From Nocardioides houyundeii (GTDB lineage Bacteria; Actinomycetota; Actinomycetes; Propionibacteriales; Nocardioidaceae): a stretch of 64,000 bases of DNA. Below the pieces are notes generated by a model. The model saw only the letters and a program-made list of their open reading frames with translations, was not told the DNA's origin and did no database searches. Location of the stretch: NCBI RefSeq assembly GCF_002865585.1, contig NZ_CP025581.1, positions 2,108,001 to 2,172,000 on the forward strand, read 5' to 3'. Below, piece by piece: positions 39,267 through 47,647 of this stretch; the first letter of the stretch is position 1; the number at the start of each line of letters is the position of its first letter. Position numbers and translations under genes: made by a program.

Positions 39267-39992
39267 ATGTACCTGGAGAACGTCGTCTTCGACGCCATGG
39301 AGCCACGGCTGCTCGGGCGGTTCTGGGAGTCCGCGGTGGGCGGTGAGCGGCTGACCGACGAGCCCGCCGGTTTCGAGACGCGGCTCGCCGTCCCGGGGGG
39401 ACCGACGCTCGACCTGTGCTTCCAGCCCGTCGCCGACCCGACGCTCGACCCGCCCCGGCTGCACGTCGACCTCGCGGGCGGGGAGCGCCAGGCCGAGGAG
39501 GTGAAGCGGCTCCTCGCGCTGGGTGCCCGCCGCCTGGACCTGGGACAGGGCGACGTGCCCTGGGCGGTGCTCGCCGACCCCGAGGGCATCCCCTGCTGCG
39601 TCGTGGAGGAGCGCCCGGAGTACGCCGGCAGCGGCCCGATCGCCGCGCTGCCCCTGCACTCCGCGGACCCGGGTCGGGACGCGGCGTTCTGGTCCTGGCT
39701 GACCGGTTGGCGCGAGGTCCCCGGCAGCGCGCCCCACGCACTGCGCCACGAGTCCGGGCTGGGTCCGCTGCTCGAGCTGTGCCAGGAGACGACCGGCAAG
39801 ACAGCGGCCAAGAACCGGCTCCACCTCGACGTCCGACTGGAGTCCGGCGAGGACGCCGACGACGTGGAGGCGCACATCACCGAGCGGGGAGGCGCACGGC
39901 TGGAGGTCGACTGGGGCGCGCTGCCGTGGCGGTCCTACACCGATCCCTCTGGCAACGAGTTCTGTGTGCTCCCCGCGACGAAACACGCCTGA
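39267..39992 (+). CDS. VOC-family (glyoxalase-like) protein
   Basis: 241 residues in two halves, each a glyoxalase-like domain: YLENVVFDAMEPRLLGRFWE ... VLADPEGIPCCVVEE, then PLHSADPGRDAAFWSWLTG ... SYTDPSGNEFCVLP. This two-module form is common in actinobacteria and mostly of unknown role. It is 50 bases after rtcB; its stop codon overlaps the operator of the next operon. Confidence 0.85.
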   Translation: MYLENVVFDAMEPRLLGRFWESAVGGERLTDEPAGFETRLAVPGGPTLDLCFQPVADPTLDPPRLHVDLAGGERQAEEVKRLLALGARRLDLGQGDVPWAVLADPEGIPCCVVEERPEYAGSGPIAALPLHSADPGRDAAFWSWLTGWREVPGSAPHALRHESGLGPLLELCQETTGKTAAKNRLHLDVRLESGEDADDVEAHITERGGARLEVDWGALPWRSYTDPSGNEFCVLPATKHA

Positions 39993-40011
39993 AACTGTCA
40001 AGCGATAGGTT
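39992..40011 (+). promoter_or_regulatory. Palindromic operator overlapping a leaderless promoter (MBL-tetR operon)
   Basis: AAACTGTCAAGCGATAGGTT. Its 3' end contains TAGGTT, exactly 6 bases before the ATG at 40018, so the operator covers the -10 box. It agrees with the operator at 49257-49276 at 17 of 20 positions (compared on the opposite strand). A bound TetR protein would block RNA polymerase. Confidence 0.75.
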
Positions 40012-40017
40012 GAGCCC

Positions 40018-40881
40018 ATGCTGGGCTACGACACGGGTTTCCACGAGGTCGGCGACCGAATCTGGGTCGCGCGCTACGAGTGGCACGACGTCAACATCAC
40101 GGTCATCGAGGGCGGCGCGGGCCTGCTCATGATCGACACCCATGCCTCCACCAGGGCGGCGGTCGGTGTCATCGACCACATCCGACGCGCCGGCCTGGGA
40201 GAGGTCACGGTCGTGGTCAACACCCACGAGCACTTCGACCACACCTTCGGCAACGCCGCCGTCCGGTCGGCCTACGGCCCGGTCCCCATCCACGCCACCC
40301 AGCACGCCACGGACCACACGCTGAGCTCGGCGGTCGCCTTCAAGGCTCGCTTCGCCGCCCAGGTGGCCGCCGGGGAGCTGGCCGACCCGCGGACCCCGGA
40401 GATCCTCCAGACGGACGTCGTCGCACCCGACCGCCCGTTCGTCGGACGGACCACCCTCGACCTCGGGGGCCGCACCGTGGAGCTCGTGCACCCCGGTCGT
40501 GGGCACACCGCCGGAGACCTGGTCACCTGGGTGCCGGACGCCAACCTGCTCCAGGCGGGCGACCTGCTGGAGGAGACCGGGCCACCGGTCTACACCGACC
40601 ACAGCTACCCGCTCGACTGGCCCGCCACCATCGACGTCGTCCTGGACCTGATCGACGACCGCTCCACCGTCGTGCCGGGGCACGGCGTACCCGTGGACAA
40701 GGAATGGGTCCGGGGGCAGCGCGCCGAGATCGCGCAGGTGGCGGACACCATCCAGCAGCTGGGCTCCGAGGGCGTCCCGATCGAGCGGGCGATCGCGGCG
40801 GCGACCTGGCCGTGGCCGACCGACGACTGGCGGTTCGCAGGGGCGCTGCAGAGCGGGTACGCCCAGCTCGGGCTCGCATGA
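40018..40881 (+). CDS. MBL-fold hydrolase
   Basis: 287 residues. Zinc motif VNTHEHFDHTFGN, GRGHTAGDLVTW, LLQAGDLLEETGPP and VPGHGVPVDKEW. Close to the cyclase/alkylsulfatase-like small MBL enzymes; the substrate is unknown. It overlaps the tetR gene (ATGA) and is led by the operator at 39992, so it is probably induced by the compound that the TetR protein senses. Confidence 0.85.
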   Translation: MLGYDTGFHEVGDRIWVARYEWHDVNITVIEGGAGLLMIDTHASTRAAVGVIDHIRRAGLGEVTVVVNTHEHFDHTFGNAAVRSAYGPVPIHATQHATDHTLSSAVAFKARFAAQVAAGELADPRTPEILQTDVVAPDRPFVGRTTLDLGGRTVELVHPGRGHTAGDLVTWVPDANLLQAGDLLEETGPPVYTDHSYPLDWPATIDVVLDLIDDRSTVVPGHGVPVDKEWVRGQRAEIAQVADTIQQLGSEGVPIERAIAAATWPWPTDDWRFAGALQSGYAQLGLA

Positions 40882-41462
40882 GCGCCGAACCCGTCCGCCG
40901 CGGCACCGGTCGCGCGCGCATCATCGAGGCCGCGACCGAGCTCTTCCTCTCCCAGGGTTACGCGGGCACCACCACGCGCGACATCGCCGCCAGGGCGGGC
41001 ATCCGGCAGCCCTCGCTCTACGCCCACTTCAAGGTCAAGGCCGACATCCTGCTGGAGGTCCTGGCCCAACCGATCCGGGCCTCGGTGGAGACCTCGGCCG
41101 CCCTGATCGAGGACGCCGGGCTCAGTGCCGTCGAGCGTCTGGCACGGCTGGTCGAGTTCGACGTGAAGCTGCTCTGCGACGGACCGAACCTCGCTCACCT
41201 GGGCTACCTGCCCGACGTCCGGGCCGAGCAGATCGACGCCGAGCTCGACGCGCAGCACCGGGACCTGCGCCGCGCCTACCAGGTGCTGGTCGAGGGAGCG
41301 CTGAACGAAGCAGGACGGCCGGTCGAGGACGCCCGAGGCATCAGCGACGTCGTGCTGACGCTGGTCGAGGGCGTCATCCTCCGCCGCATCGTGGATCCCA
41401 GCGTCACCGGCGAGCAGCTCGCTCCGCTGCTGCGCGACGCCGTGCTCACGCTGGTGCGCTGA
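40878..41462 (+). CDS. TetR-family regulator of the ABC/hydrolase operon
   Basis: 194 residues. DNA-binding domain RARIIEAATELFLSQGYAGT, TTRDIAARAGIRQPSLYAHF, then a helical ligand domain. Because the operon starts with a palindrome that is repeated before the operon at 49215, this protein is the best candidate to repress both. Its 3' end overlaps the MFS gene on the other strand by 17 bases. Confidence 0.88.
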   Translation: MSAEPVRRGTGRARIIEAATELFLSQGYAGTTTRDIAARAGIRQPSLYAHFKVKADILLEVLAQPIRASVETSAALIEDAGLSAVERLARLVEFDVKLLCDGPNLAHLGYLPDVRAEQIDAELDAQHRDLRRAYQVLVEGALNEAGRPVEDARGISDVVLTLVEGVILRRIVDPSVTGEQLAPLLRDAVLTLVR

Positions 41463-42717
41463 GCGGCGCCCCGGCCGGGTCCTGCTGTCCTCGGACGTCG
41501 CTGGTCCGGCCCTGCGCAGCGGCCCGCCCTGCGCGCTCACGTGCCTGGCGGTCGTGCCGGGTCGCCACCAGGACCCACATGGTCCCCAGCAGCACCACGA
41601 CGCAGCTGATCCACAGACCGCGGGCGCCGAGCCCTCCCAGCGCCAGGCCACCGACGAGCGACGCCAAGGTCCGTCCCACGGTCCAGGTCATGGAGTAGAA
41701 GCCCTGGTACGTCGCGAGCAGACGCGGCGGCGCGATGTCGGCCACCACGGTGGCGGCGACCGGGAAGATGCCGAGCTCCCCCAGCGTCCACAGCACCGTG
41801 GCGGCGGCGTAGTGCCACCACGCGGCGGCGAACACCTGCACGACGTACCCCGCCGCGGTCAGGGCAACGGCGCAGCCGAGCACCGTGGACTTCGGCACCC
41901 GCTCCAGGAGCCGGACCAGCGGCAGCTGGAAGAGACACAGGATGACCCCGTTGACGGTGAGCAGCACGCCGTACTGCGGGACCGAGAAGCCGGCGTGGTC
42001 CATCACCACCGGGAGCGTGGTGGTGCCCTGGATGTAGACGACCATGTAGGCCGTCATGGTCACGGTGAAGACCAGGAAGACCCGGTCCCGCAGCAGCTCG
42101 CCGTACGCGGTGCGCACGGTGATCGGGGCTCCGCCGGGCGGAGGTGCCGAACCGCTCCGCAGGCTCGGGACCAGGACGACCAGGACCCCGAGCAGCAGCG
42201 CTGCCTCGAGGTAGAACACCGCGGCGAAGGACCAGCCCGCCAGCCAGCTGGCGAGGATCGGACCCACCGCCCAGCCGGCGTTCATCGCCCACACGTAGAG
42301 GCTGTAGGCGCGCTCGCGCTGGGCCGGCTCGACCCGCTCGGTCACCAGCGAGCTGAGTGCCGCGTTGCCGATGTGGCAGGCGATCCCGTACAGCAGCAGG
42401 ACCCCCGCCAACGGGCCGGTGCCCAAGGGCTGGGCCAGCACCACCAGGAGCAGTGCCGAGGCCACCTGGCCGGCGACGATCAGGCCGAGCCGCCCGAGGC
42501 GGTCGGCGAGGTAGCCGCCAGCCAGGCTGGCGACCACCCCGCCCGCGCCGAAGGTCGCGGTGACCAACCCGATCGTCGTGGCCCCCAGGTCCCGCTCGCT
42601 GGCGAGCCAGGACGCCAGGAGCGGCGCGACGAACCGGCCGATCGAGAGCACCAGGACGGTGGTCCACAGCGCCCAGAAGCTGCGCGGCAGCCGACGCCCG
42701 TCCCCTGGACGGGTCAC
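41446..42717 (-). CDS. MFS transporter
   Basis: 423 residues, about 12 membrane helices. First-half motif GGYLADRLGRLGLIVAG (loop 2-3 signature), ERAYSLYVWAMNAGWAVGPIL, and a second half beginning near TAYGELLRDRVFLVF. Sequence does not tell import from export. GTG start at 42717 overlaps the hydrolase stop (GTGA), so it is the last gene of the seven-gene operon. It may export a product or carry the substrate of the hydrolases. Confidence 0.88.
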   Translation of the reverse strand: MTRPGDGRRLPRSFWALWTTVLVLSIGRFVAPLLASWLASERDLGATTIGLVTATFGAGGVVASLAGGYLADRLGRLGLIVAGQVASALLLVVLAQPLGTGPLAGVLLLYGIACHIGNAALSSLVTERVEPAQRERAYSLYVWAMNAGWAVGPILASWLAGWSFAAVFYLEAALLLGVLVVLVPSLRSGSAPPPGGAPITVRTAYGELLRDRVFLVFTVTMTAYMVVYIQGTTTLPVVMDHAGFSVPQYGVLLTVNGVILCLFQLPLVRLLERVPKSTVLGCAVALTAAGYVVQVFAAAWWHYAAATVLWTLGELGIFPVAATVVADIAPPRLLATYQGFYSMTWTVGRTLASLVGGLALGGLGARGLWISCVVVLLGTMWVLVATRHDRQARERAGRAAAQGRTSDVRGQQDPAGAPLSAPA

Positions 42718-43295
42718 ACCATCACGGGACGCGACGCCAGCCAGCCCATGACCTCCTCGGAGGTGACCAGGGCCTTGCGCTGCAGGTAGTTGATCATCTT
42801 CAGCGCGTCGTCGTGCGCCTGCTCGCTCGACCCGGCGACCACGTCGGTGACGACGTTGATGAAGAAGTCGCGCTGGTGGGCGTCGACGCTGGTGTAGAGG
42901 ATGCAGATGTCGGTGAAGCCGCCGATGAGGATCAGGCTCTCCGCCCCGTAGGCCTTGAGCACGATGTCCAGCTCGGTGGCGAAGAAGCTGGAGTACCGGC
43001 GCTTCCTGATGTGGAACTCCTCGCCCACGGGGCCGAGCCCGTGCGCGATCTCGTTCTGCGGGTCGCCCTCGATGCAGTGCGGGCCCTCGGAGCCGTCGAG
43101 CTCGCGCCCGATGTCGGTCAGGTGCGGCTTGTGCACCTCCTGGATCCACACCACCGGGACGTCGCTCTCGCGGCACGCGGCGACGATGGCCTCGGCCTTG
43201 TCGCGCTGCTCGGCGGTGTAGGTGCAGAAGGGACCGGACAGGTCGCCCCCCTGGAAGTCGACGACGACGAGTGCGGTCTTGCCCTGGATGTTCAT
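42714..43295 (-). CDS. Isochorismatase-like cysteine hydrolase, second paralogue
   Basis: 193 residues. Catalytic triad pattern VVDFQ (Asp13), HIRKRRYSSFF (Lys) and GFTDICILYTS (Cys), on the flavodoxin-like fold. The family cuts amide, carbamoyl or vinyl ether bonds. It shares EVHKP-x3-DIGRELDG and RKRRYS with its two paralogues but is clearly more divergent. It overlaps the preceding paralogue (ATGA), so the pair may act in sequence or together. Confidence 0.88.
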   Translation of the reverse strand: MNIQGKTALVVVDFQGGDLSGPFCTYTAEQRDKAEAIVAACRESDVPVVWIQEVHKPHLTDIGRELDGSEGPHCIEGDPQNEIAHGLGPVGEEFHIRKRRYSSFFATELDIVLKAYGAESLILIGGFTDICILYTSVDAHQRDFFINVVTDVVAGSSEQAHDDALKMINYLQRKALVTSEEVMGWLASRPVMV

Positions 43296-43978
43296 GCGAT
43301 CTCCTCGAGGGTGGTGGCGGTCGGCGCGGGCAGCGCGGCGAGCCAGTCGGTCACGGCGCCGCTGGTGACGAGGGAGTCCCGCTGGAGGTACTTCATGGCG
43401 CGCAGCGCGGCCTCGTGCAGCTCCTCACCGGAACCGACGACGAGGTCGGTCACGGTGCGGAAGTGGTAGTCGTGCTGGTGGGCGTCCACCGCCGTGTAGT
43501 GGATGCACACGTCCGTCATGCCGCCGATCAGGACCACGGTCTCCGCGTGGTAGCCACGCAGCACCAGGTCCAGCTCGCTGCCGAAGAAGGCGGAGTAGCG
43601 GCGCTTGCGGATCAGGTACTCCTCGGGCCGCGGGTCCATCCCGGGGTGCAGCTCGGTCGCCTGCTCCCCCTCGATGCAGTGCGGCCCCTCGGCTCCGTCG
43701 AGCTCCCGCCCGATGTCGACCAGGGACGGCTTGTGCACCTCCTGGATGAATACCACCGGAACCCCCTTGTCCCGGAAGGCGGCGACCAGGTCCACGGCGC
43801 GGGCGTTGCGCTCGGCGCGCCCGGGCATGAAGGTCTGTTCGGGGCGGGTGGGGGTGAACGGGTTCTCCAACCCGCCGCCCTGGATGTCGACGACGACCAG
43901 GACGACGTTGCCGACGGGCTTCAGCTCGTCGCTCGGGGACCATTCCGTGACCTGCCACGGGCTCTGCACTTGGGGCAT
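43292..43978 (-). CDS. Isochorismatase-like cysteine hydrolase, first paralogue
   Basis: 228 residues, with ~20 extra N-terminal residues. Asp31 in VVVDIQGGG, Lys in LIRKRRYSAFFG, Cys in GMTDVCIHYTA. Over the central region it is nearly identical to the protein at 49296-49916, so one is a recent duplicate. Candidate substrates by family are N-carbamoyl compounds, biuret-type ureas or other amides; none is established. Follows the permease gene by 76 bases in the same operon. Confidence 0.88.
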   Translation of the reverse strand: MPQVQSPWQVTEWSPSDELKPVGNVVLVVVDIQGGGLENPFTPTRPEQTFMPGRAERNARAVDLVAAFRDKGVPVVFIQEVHKPSLVDIGRELDGAEGPHCIEGEQATELHPGMDPRPEEYLIRKRRYSAFFGSELDLVLRGYHAETVVLIGGMTDVCIHYTAVDAHQHDYHFRTVTDLVVGSGEELHEAALRAMKYLQRDSLVTSGAVTDWLAALPAPTATTLEEIA

Positions 43979-44054
43979 GGGACTTCCTCACTCATGTGGA
44001 TGGGCTTGATGGGGGGATCGGGGACGGCGCTCCCGGTCAGTCGGGGCGCCCGGG

Positions 44055-45050
44055 TCAGCTGAGCCGGGCCCTGGGGTCCAGGGCGGCCAGGCCCAGGTCC
44101 ACGAGCGTGTTGATCACGACGTACGTCGCGCCGAGGAGCAGGCTGACGGTGGCCACGGTGCTGGTGTCGGCGGTGTTGATGGCGCGCACCAGGTACTGGC
44201 CCAGGCCGTTCCAGGAGAAGATCGACTCCACGACGACGAGGCTGGAGAGCATCATCCCGACCTGGACGCCGAGCAGGCTGAGCGCCGGGCTGGCGGCGTT
44301 GCGCAGACCGTGCCGTCGCAGCACCTGGGACTCCGTCTCGCCCAGGGAACGAGCGGTCTGGGCGTGCTTGGAGGCCAGGTTCGTGGAGAGTCCGTCCGCG
44401 AGCACCCGGGCCAGCGCCACACCGGGACCGAGGCTGCCGGCGAGCGCGGGCAGCGCCAGGTGCTTCAGCGCGTCGAGGGAGTAGGCGAGGTTGCCGGTCA
44501 GGAGGCCGTCGAGGACGTACAGGCCGGTCAACCCCTCCGACGCGCCGTACGACGTGCGACCGGAGACGGGAAGCAGGTCGACCTGCACGGCGAGGAGGAC
44601 CACGCCTGCCGTGGCGACCAGGAACGCCGGCGCGCTCGCCGCGCTGAAGAGCACGAACCGGAGCCAGCCGGCGCCCCGGCCGTCCAGGGCGTAGGCACGC
44701 GCCAGCCCGACACCGATCAGGATGGACAGCACCACCGTGGCGAGGGCGAGCTCGAGCGTCGCCGGGATCCGGGTGGCGAGCTCGGAGGACACCGAGCGTC
44801 GCGTCGACAGGCTCTGGCCCAGGTCGCCGGTCAGGATGCCGCTGACGTAGTTCCAGTACTGCACGACCAGCGGGTCGTCGAGCCCGAGGCGGGCCCGCGT
44901 GGCCTCGACCGCGTCCTGGGACGCGTTGGCCCCCAGGTAGGCGTGCACCGGGTCGCCACCGCCGAAGTGGCTGACCAGGAAGACCAGCACGCTCAGGGCG
45001 AGCAGCACCGGCACCAGGGAGGCGACCCGGAACAGGGTGAAGCGCAGCAT
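44055..45050 (-). CDS. ABC importer permease, DppB/OppB type
   Basis: 331 residues, six membrane helices. RVASLVPVLLALSVLVFLVS at the start, LGLDDPLVVQYWNYVSGILTGDLG, and the coupling loop ALARVLADGLST ... TARSLGETESQVLRRHGLRNA. With the next gene it forms the membrane channel of a peptide/nickel/opine-type importer. The ATG at 45050 lies one base after the partner permease gene. Confidence 0.92.
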   Translation of the reverse strand: MLRFTLFRVASLVPVLLALSVLVFLVSHFGGGDPVHAYLGANASQDAVEATRARLGLDDPLVVQYWNYVSGILTGDLGQSLSTRRSVSSELATRIPATLELALATVVLSILIGVGLARAYALDGRGAGWLRFVLFSAASAPAFLVATAGVVLLAVQVDLLPVSGRTSYGASEGLTGLYVLDGLLTGNLAYSLDALKHLALPALAGSLGPGVALARVLADGLSTNLASKHAQTARSLGETESQVLRRHGLRNAASPALSLLGVQVGMMLSSLVVVESIFSWNGLGQYLVRAINTADTSTVATVSLLLGATYVVINTLVDLGLAALDPRARLS

Positions 45051-45051
45051 G

Positions 45052-45933
45052 TCAGGCCTCCTTCGCGCGCAGCGTCGTACGGACGCTGTCGCCGACGTAG
45101 TTGAAGATCAGGGCCAGCACGCCGACGGCGATGCCGGGGACGACCGGGATCCACCAGGCCGACAGCACGTAGTCCATGCCGCCCGAGGCCATCAGTCCCA
45201 GCTCCGGGGAGGGTGCCGGCGAGCCGAGGCCGATGAAGGCCAGAGCCGCCAGCGTCATCACCACCGCGCCGATGTCGAGGCTGGCAGTGACCAGGACGGT
45301 GGGCAGCACCGTGGGCACGACGTGCCGGGTGAGCAGTCGCCACCCCGTGGTGCCACTGGTCCGCGCCGCCTCGACGTGCAGGCTGCGACTGGCGCGACGC
45401 ACCTCGCCGCGCACGATCCGGGCGTAGAGCGGCCACCACACGACGCTGATGCCGATCATCGAGCTGGTCAGGCCCGGCCCCAGCCCGGCGACGATCGCCA
45501 TCGCGACGATGGTCGCGGGGAAGGCCAGGAACAGGTCGGTGACCCGCATCAGCAGGCTGTCGACCCAGCCGCCGGCGTAGCCGGCGAGAGTGCCGACGAC
45601 CAGGCCGACGACGGCCGCCACGCCGGTGACCACCACGGCGGCGAAGAGGCTGATCCGCATGCCGGACAGCACCCGGGTCGCCAGGTCGAGGCCGAGGTTG
45701 TCGGTGCCCAGCAGGTGGCCGGCGCTGAACGGCGCGAGGTAGGCCTCCCCCGACGGGACGTCGGTGCGGTACGGCGAGAGCCAGGGGCCGACCACCGCGG
45801 CCAGCACCAGCAGCCCGAGCAGGACGTAGGGCACCCGGACCCCGAGGCGCGGCACCCCGGCACCTCGACCGGGCGACCGGACCGCGCGCCGCCCGAGACG
45901 GCGCAGCACGAGGGCTTCAGGCGAGGACGGCAT
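45052..45933 (-). CDS. ABC importer permease, DppC/OppC type
   Basis: 293 residues. N-terminal helix (VPYVLLGLLVLAAVVGPWL), GTDNLGLDLATRVLSGMRISL and the coupling loop YARIVRGEVRRASRSLHVEA ending in TRHVVPTVLPT. Partner of the DppB-like permease. Starts inside the ATPase gene (17-base overlap). Confidence 0.92.
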   Translation of the reverse strand: MPSSPEALVLRRLGRRAVRSPGRGAGVPRLGVRVPYVLLGLLVLAAVVGPWLSPYRTDVPSGEAYLAPFSAGHLLGTDNLGLDLATRVLSGMRISLFAAVVVTGVAAVVGLVVGTLAGYAGGWVDSLLMRVTDLFLAFPATIVAMAIVAGLGPGLTSSMIGISVVWWPLYARIVRGEVRRASRSLHVEAARTSGTTGWRLLTRHVVPTVLPTVLVTASLDIGAVVMTLAALAFIGLGSPAPSPELGLMASGGMDYVLSAWWIPVVPGIAVGVLALIFNYVGDSVRTTLRAKEA

Positions 45934-47647
45934 CGAGGAGCTTCCTTCCGTAGTCGCTGGTGACGGCCTGCAGCTCCGCCGCGGGTCGCTGCTCGACGAT
46001 CCGTCCCTCGCTGATCACGTCGATCCGGTCGGCGACCACCCGGGCCGCGGCGACGTCGTGGGTGACGAAGAGCATCGAGAGCCCGAGGTCGTGACGCAGC
46101 AGGTTGAGCAGGTTGAGCACCGTGCAGGCCACGGACACGTCCAGGGCGCTGGTGGGCTCGTCGCACAGCAGCAGCGCCGGCGGCACCACGACGGCGCGCG
46201 CGATCGCGACCCGCTGGCGCTGGCCGCCCGAGAGCTGCCCCGCCTTGGCATCCAGCACGGCCTCGGGCAGCGCGACCCGCTCGAGCGCGAGCCGGACGCG
46301 GTCCTCCCGCTCGGTCGAGCCGAGCGCCCGCCCGGTGGCGGTGTTGGCCAGCCGCTCGAGCAGCAAGGAGCGCACCGTGAGCCACGGGGTGAGCGAGGCA
46401 CCCGCGTCCTGGAAGATCACCTGGACCCCCTCGCCGCGGCGGCTGTCGACCACCACGTCTCCGGAGTCGGGCCGCTCCAGGCCGGCGGCGATCCGCAGGA
46501 TCGTGGACTTGCCCGAGCCGGACTCCCCGAGCAGCGCGACGCTCTCCTGCTGTGCGACCCGCAGGTCGACTCCGTGCAGCACCGACGTGCGCCGCTTGCG
46601 GCCGAAGCCGCCGCTGGTGAAGGACTTGGTGACCAGCGCCAGCTCCAGTGCCGGCACACGTCCCGGCGAGGGCAGGTGGCGGCCGAACCCGTTCCAGCCC
46701 AGGTCACCGCTCTCCCAGTCCCGGGTGAGCACCTCGGGACTGCGCCCGGTCGCCTCGCTCATGGCCGCGACCACGGTCGGCTCGGGCAGGCCGGTCGGTC
46801 GGCTCCGGTCCGTCTCCAGCGTGAGCCGGGAGGCCACCAGCCGCCGGGTGTAGTCGTGGGTCGGCTCCCCCAGCACCCCGGCGGCCGCGCCCTGCTCGAC
46901 GATCCGGCCGTGCCGCATCACCGCGACGTCGTCGCAGATCGCCCCGGCCACCCCGAGGTCGTGGGTGATGAACAAAAGGGCGAGTCCCAGGCGCTCCCGG
47001 TCCAGCAGTCGCAGCACCTGCGCCTGCACGCTGACGTCGAGCGCGGTGGTCGGCTCGTCCGCGACGAGCACGGCCGGTCGCCGGGCCAGGGCCATCGCGA
47101 TCATGACCCGCTGGCGCATGCCGCCGGAGAGCTGGTGCGGATAGCTCTTCAGCACCGCCGCCGGGTGTCGGATCTCGACCTCCTCCAGCCAGCGCAGGCT
47201 CTCCTCCCGGCTGCCGGTGACCAGCCGCAGCATCCGGCCGATCGTCATGGTCGGATCGAGGGAGGACATCGGGTCCTGGAACACCGTGGTGACCAGGTCC
47301 CCCCGGACCGCACGGCACTGCCGCTCGTCCGACGGGTCGAGCCGGGTGCCCGCCACGACGATGGACCCTTCGGTCACCACACCGGGGGTGCGCGCCAGGA
47401 GTCCCTGGACCGCAGAGCCGATGGTCGACTTCCCCGAGCCGGACTCCCCCACCAGGCCCAGGCACTGCCCGGGCTCGATGGTGAACGACACCTGCTCGAC
47501 CGCCGGCGCGACCGGTCCCGCCGGCCGGGCCGACCGGGCCGACCCCCGCGGGGCGTAGCGCACCGTGAGCTCCTCCACCCGCAGCGCCGCGTCGGTGGCC
47601 GGGCCCGTCGCCGGCTCCGTCACTGGCCCCGTCGCCTGCTCCGTCAC
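45917..47647 (-). CDS. Fused dual ABC ATPase (DppD-DppF type)
   Basis: 576 residues with two complete nucleotide-binding domains: Walker [13 protein letters not shown] and signature LSGGMRQR in the first; [12 protein letters not shown] and LSGGQRQR in the second, each with a DEPT Walker B. The two subunits normally encoded apart are one protein here. A short TE-ATGPV repeat lies at the N-terminus. GTG start overlaps the binding-protein stop (GTGA). It powers the two permeases. Confidence 0.93.
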   Translation of the reverse strand: MTEQATGPVTEPATGPATDAALRVEELTVRYAPRGSARSARPAGPVAPAVEQVSFTIEPGQCLGLVGESGSGKSTIGSAVQGLLARTPGVVTEGSIVVAGTRLDPSDERQCRAVRGDLVTTVFQDPMSSLDPTMTIGRMLRLVTGSREESLRWLEEVEIRHPAAVLKSYPHQLSGGMRQRVMIAMALARRPAVLVADEPTTALDVSVQAQVLRLLDRERLGLALLFITHDLGVAGAICDDVAVMRHGRIVEQGAAAGVLGEPTHDYTRRLVASRLTLETDRSRPTGLPEPTVVAAMSEATGRSPEVLTRDWESGDLGWNGFGRHLPSPGRVPALELALVTKSFTSGGFGRKRRTSVLHGVDLRVAQQESVALLGESGSGKSTILRIAAGLERPDSGDVVVDSRRGEGVQVIFQDAGASLTPWLTVRSLLLERLANTATGRALGSTEREDRVRLALERVALPEAVLDAKAGQLSGGQRQRVAIARAVVVPPALLLCDEPTSALDVSVACTVLNLLNLLRHDLGLSMLFVTHDVAAARVVADRIDVISEGRIVEQRPAAELQAVTSDYGRKLLDAVLA

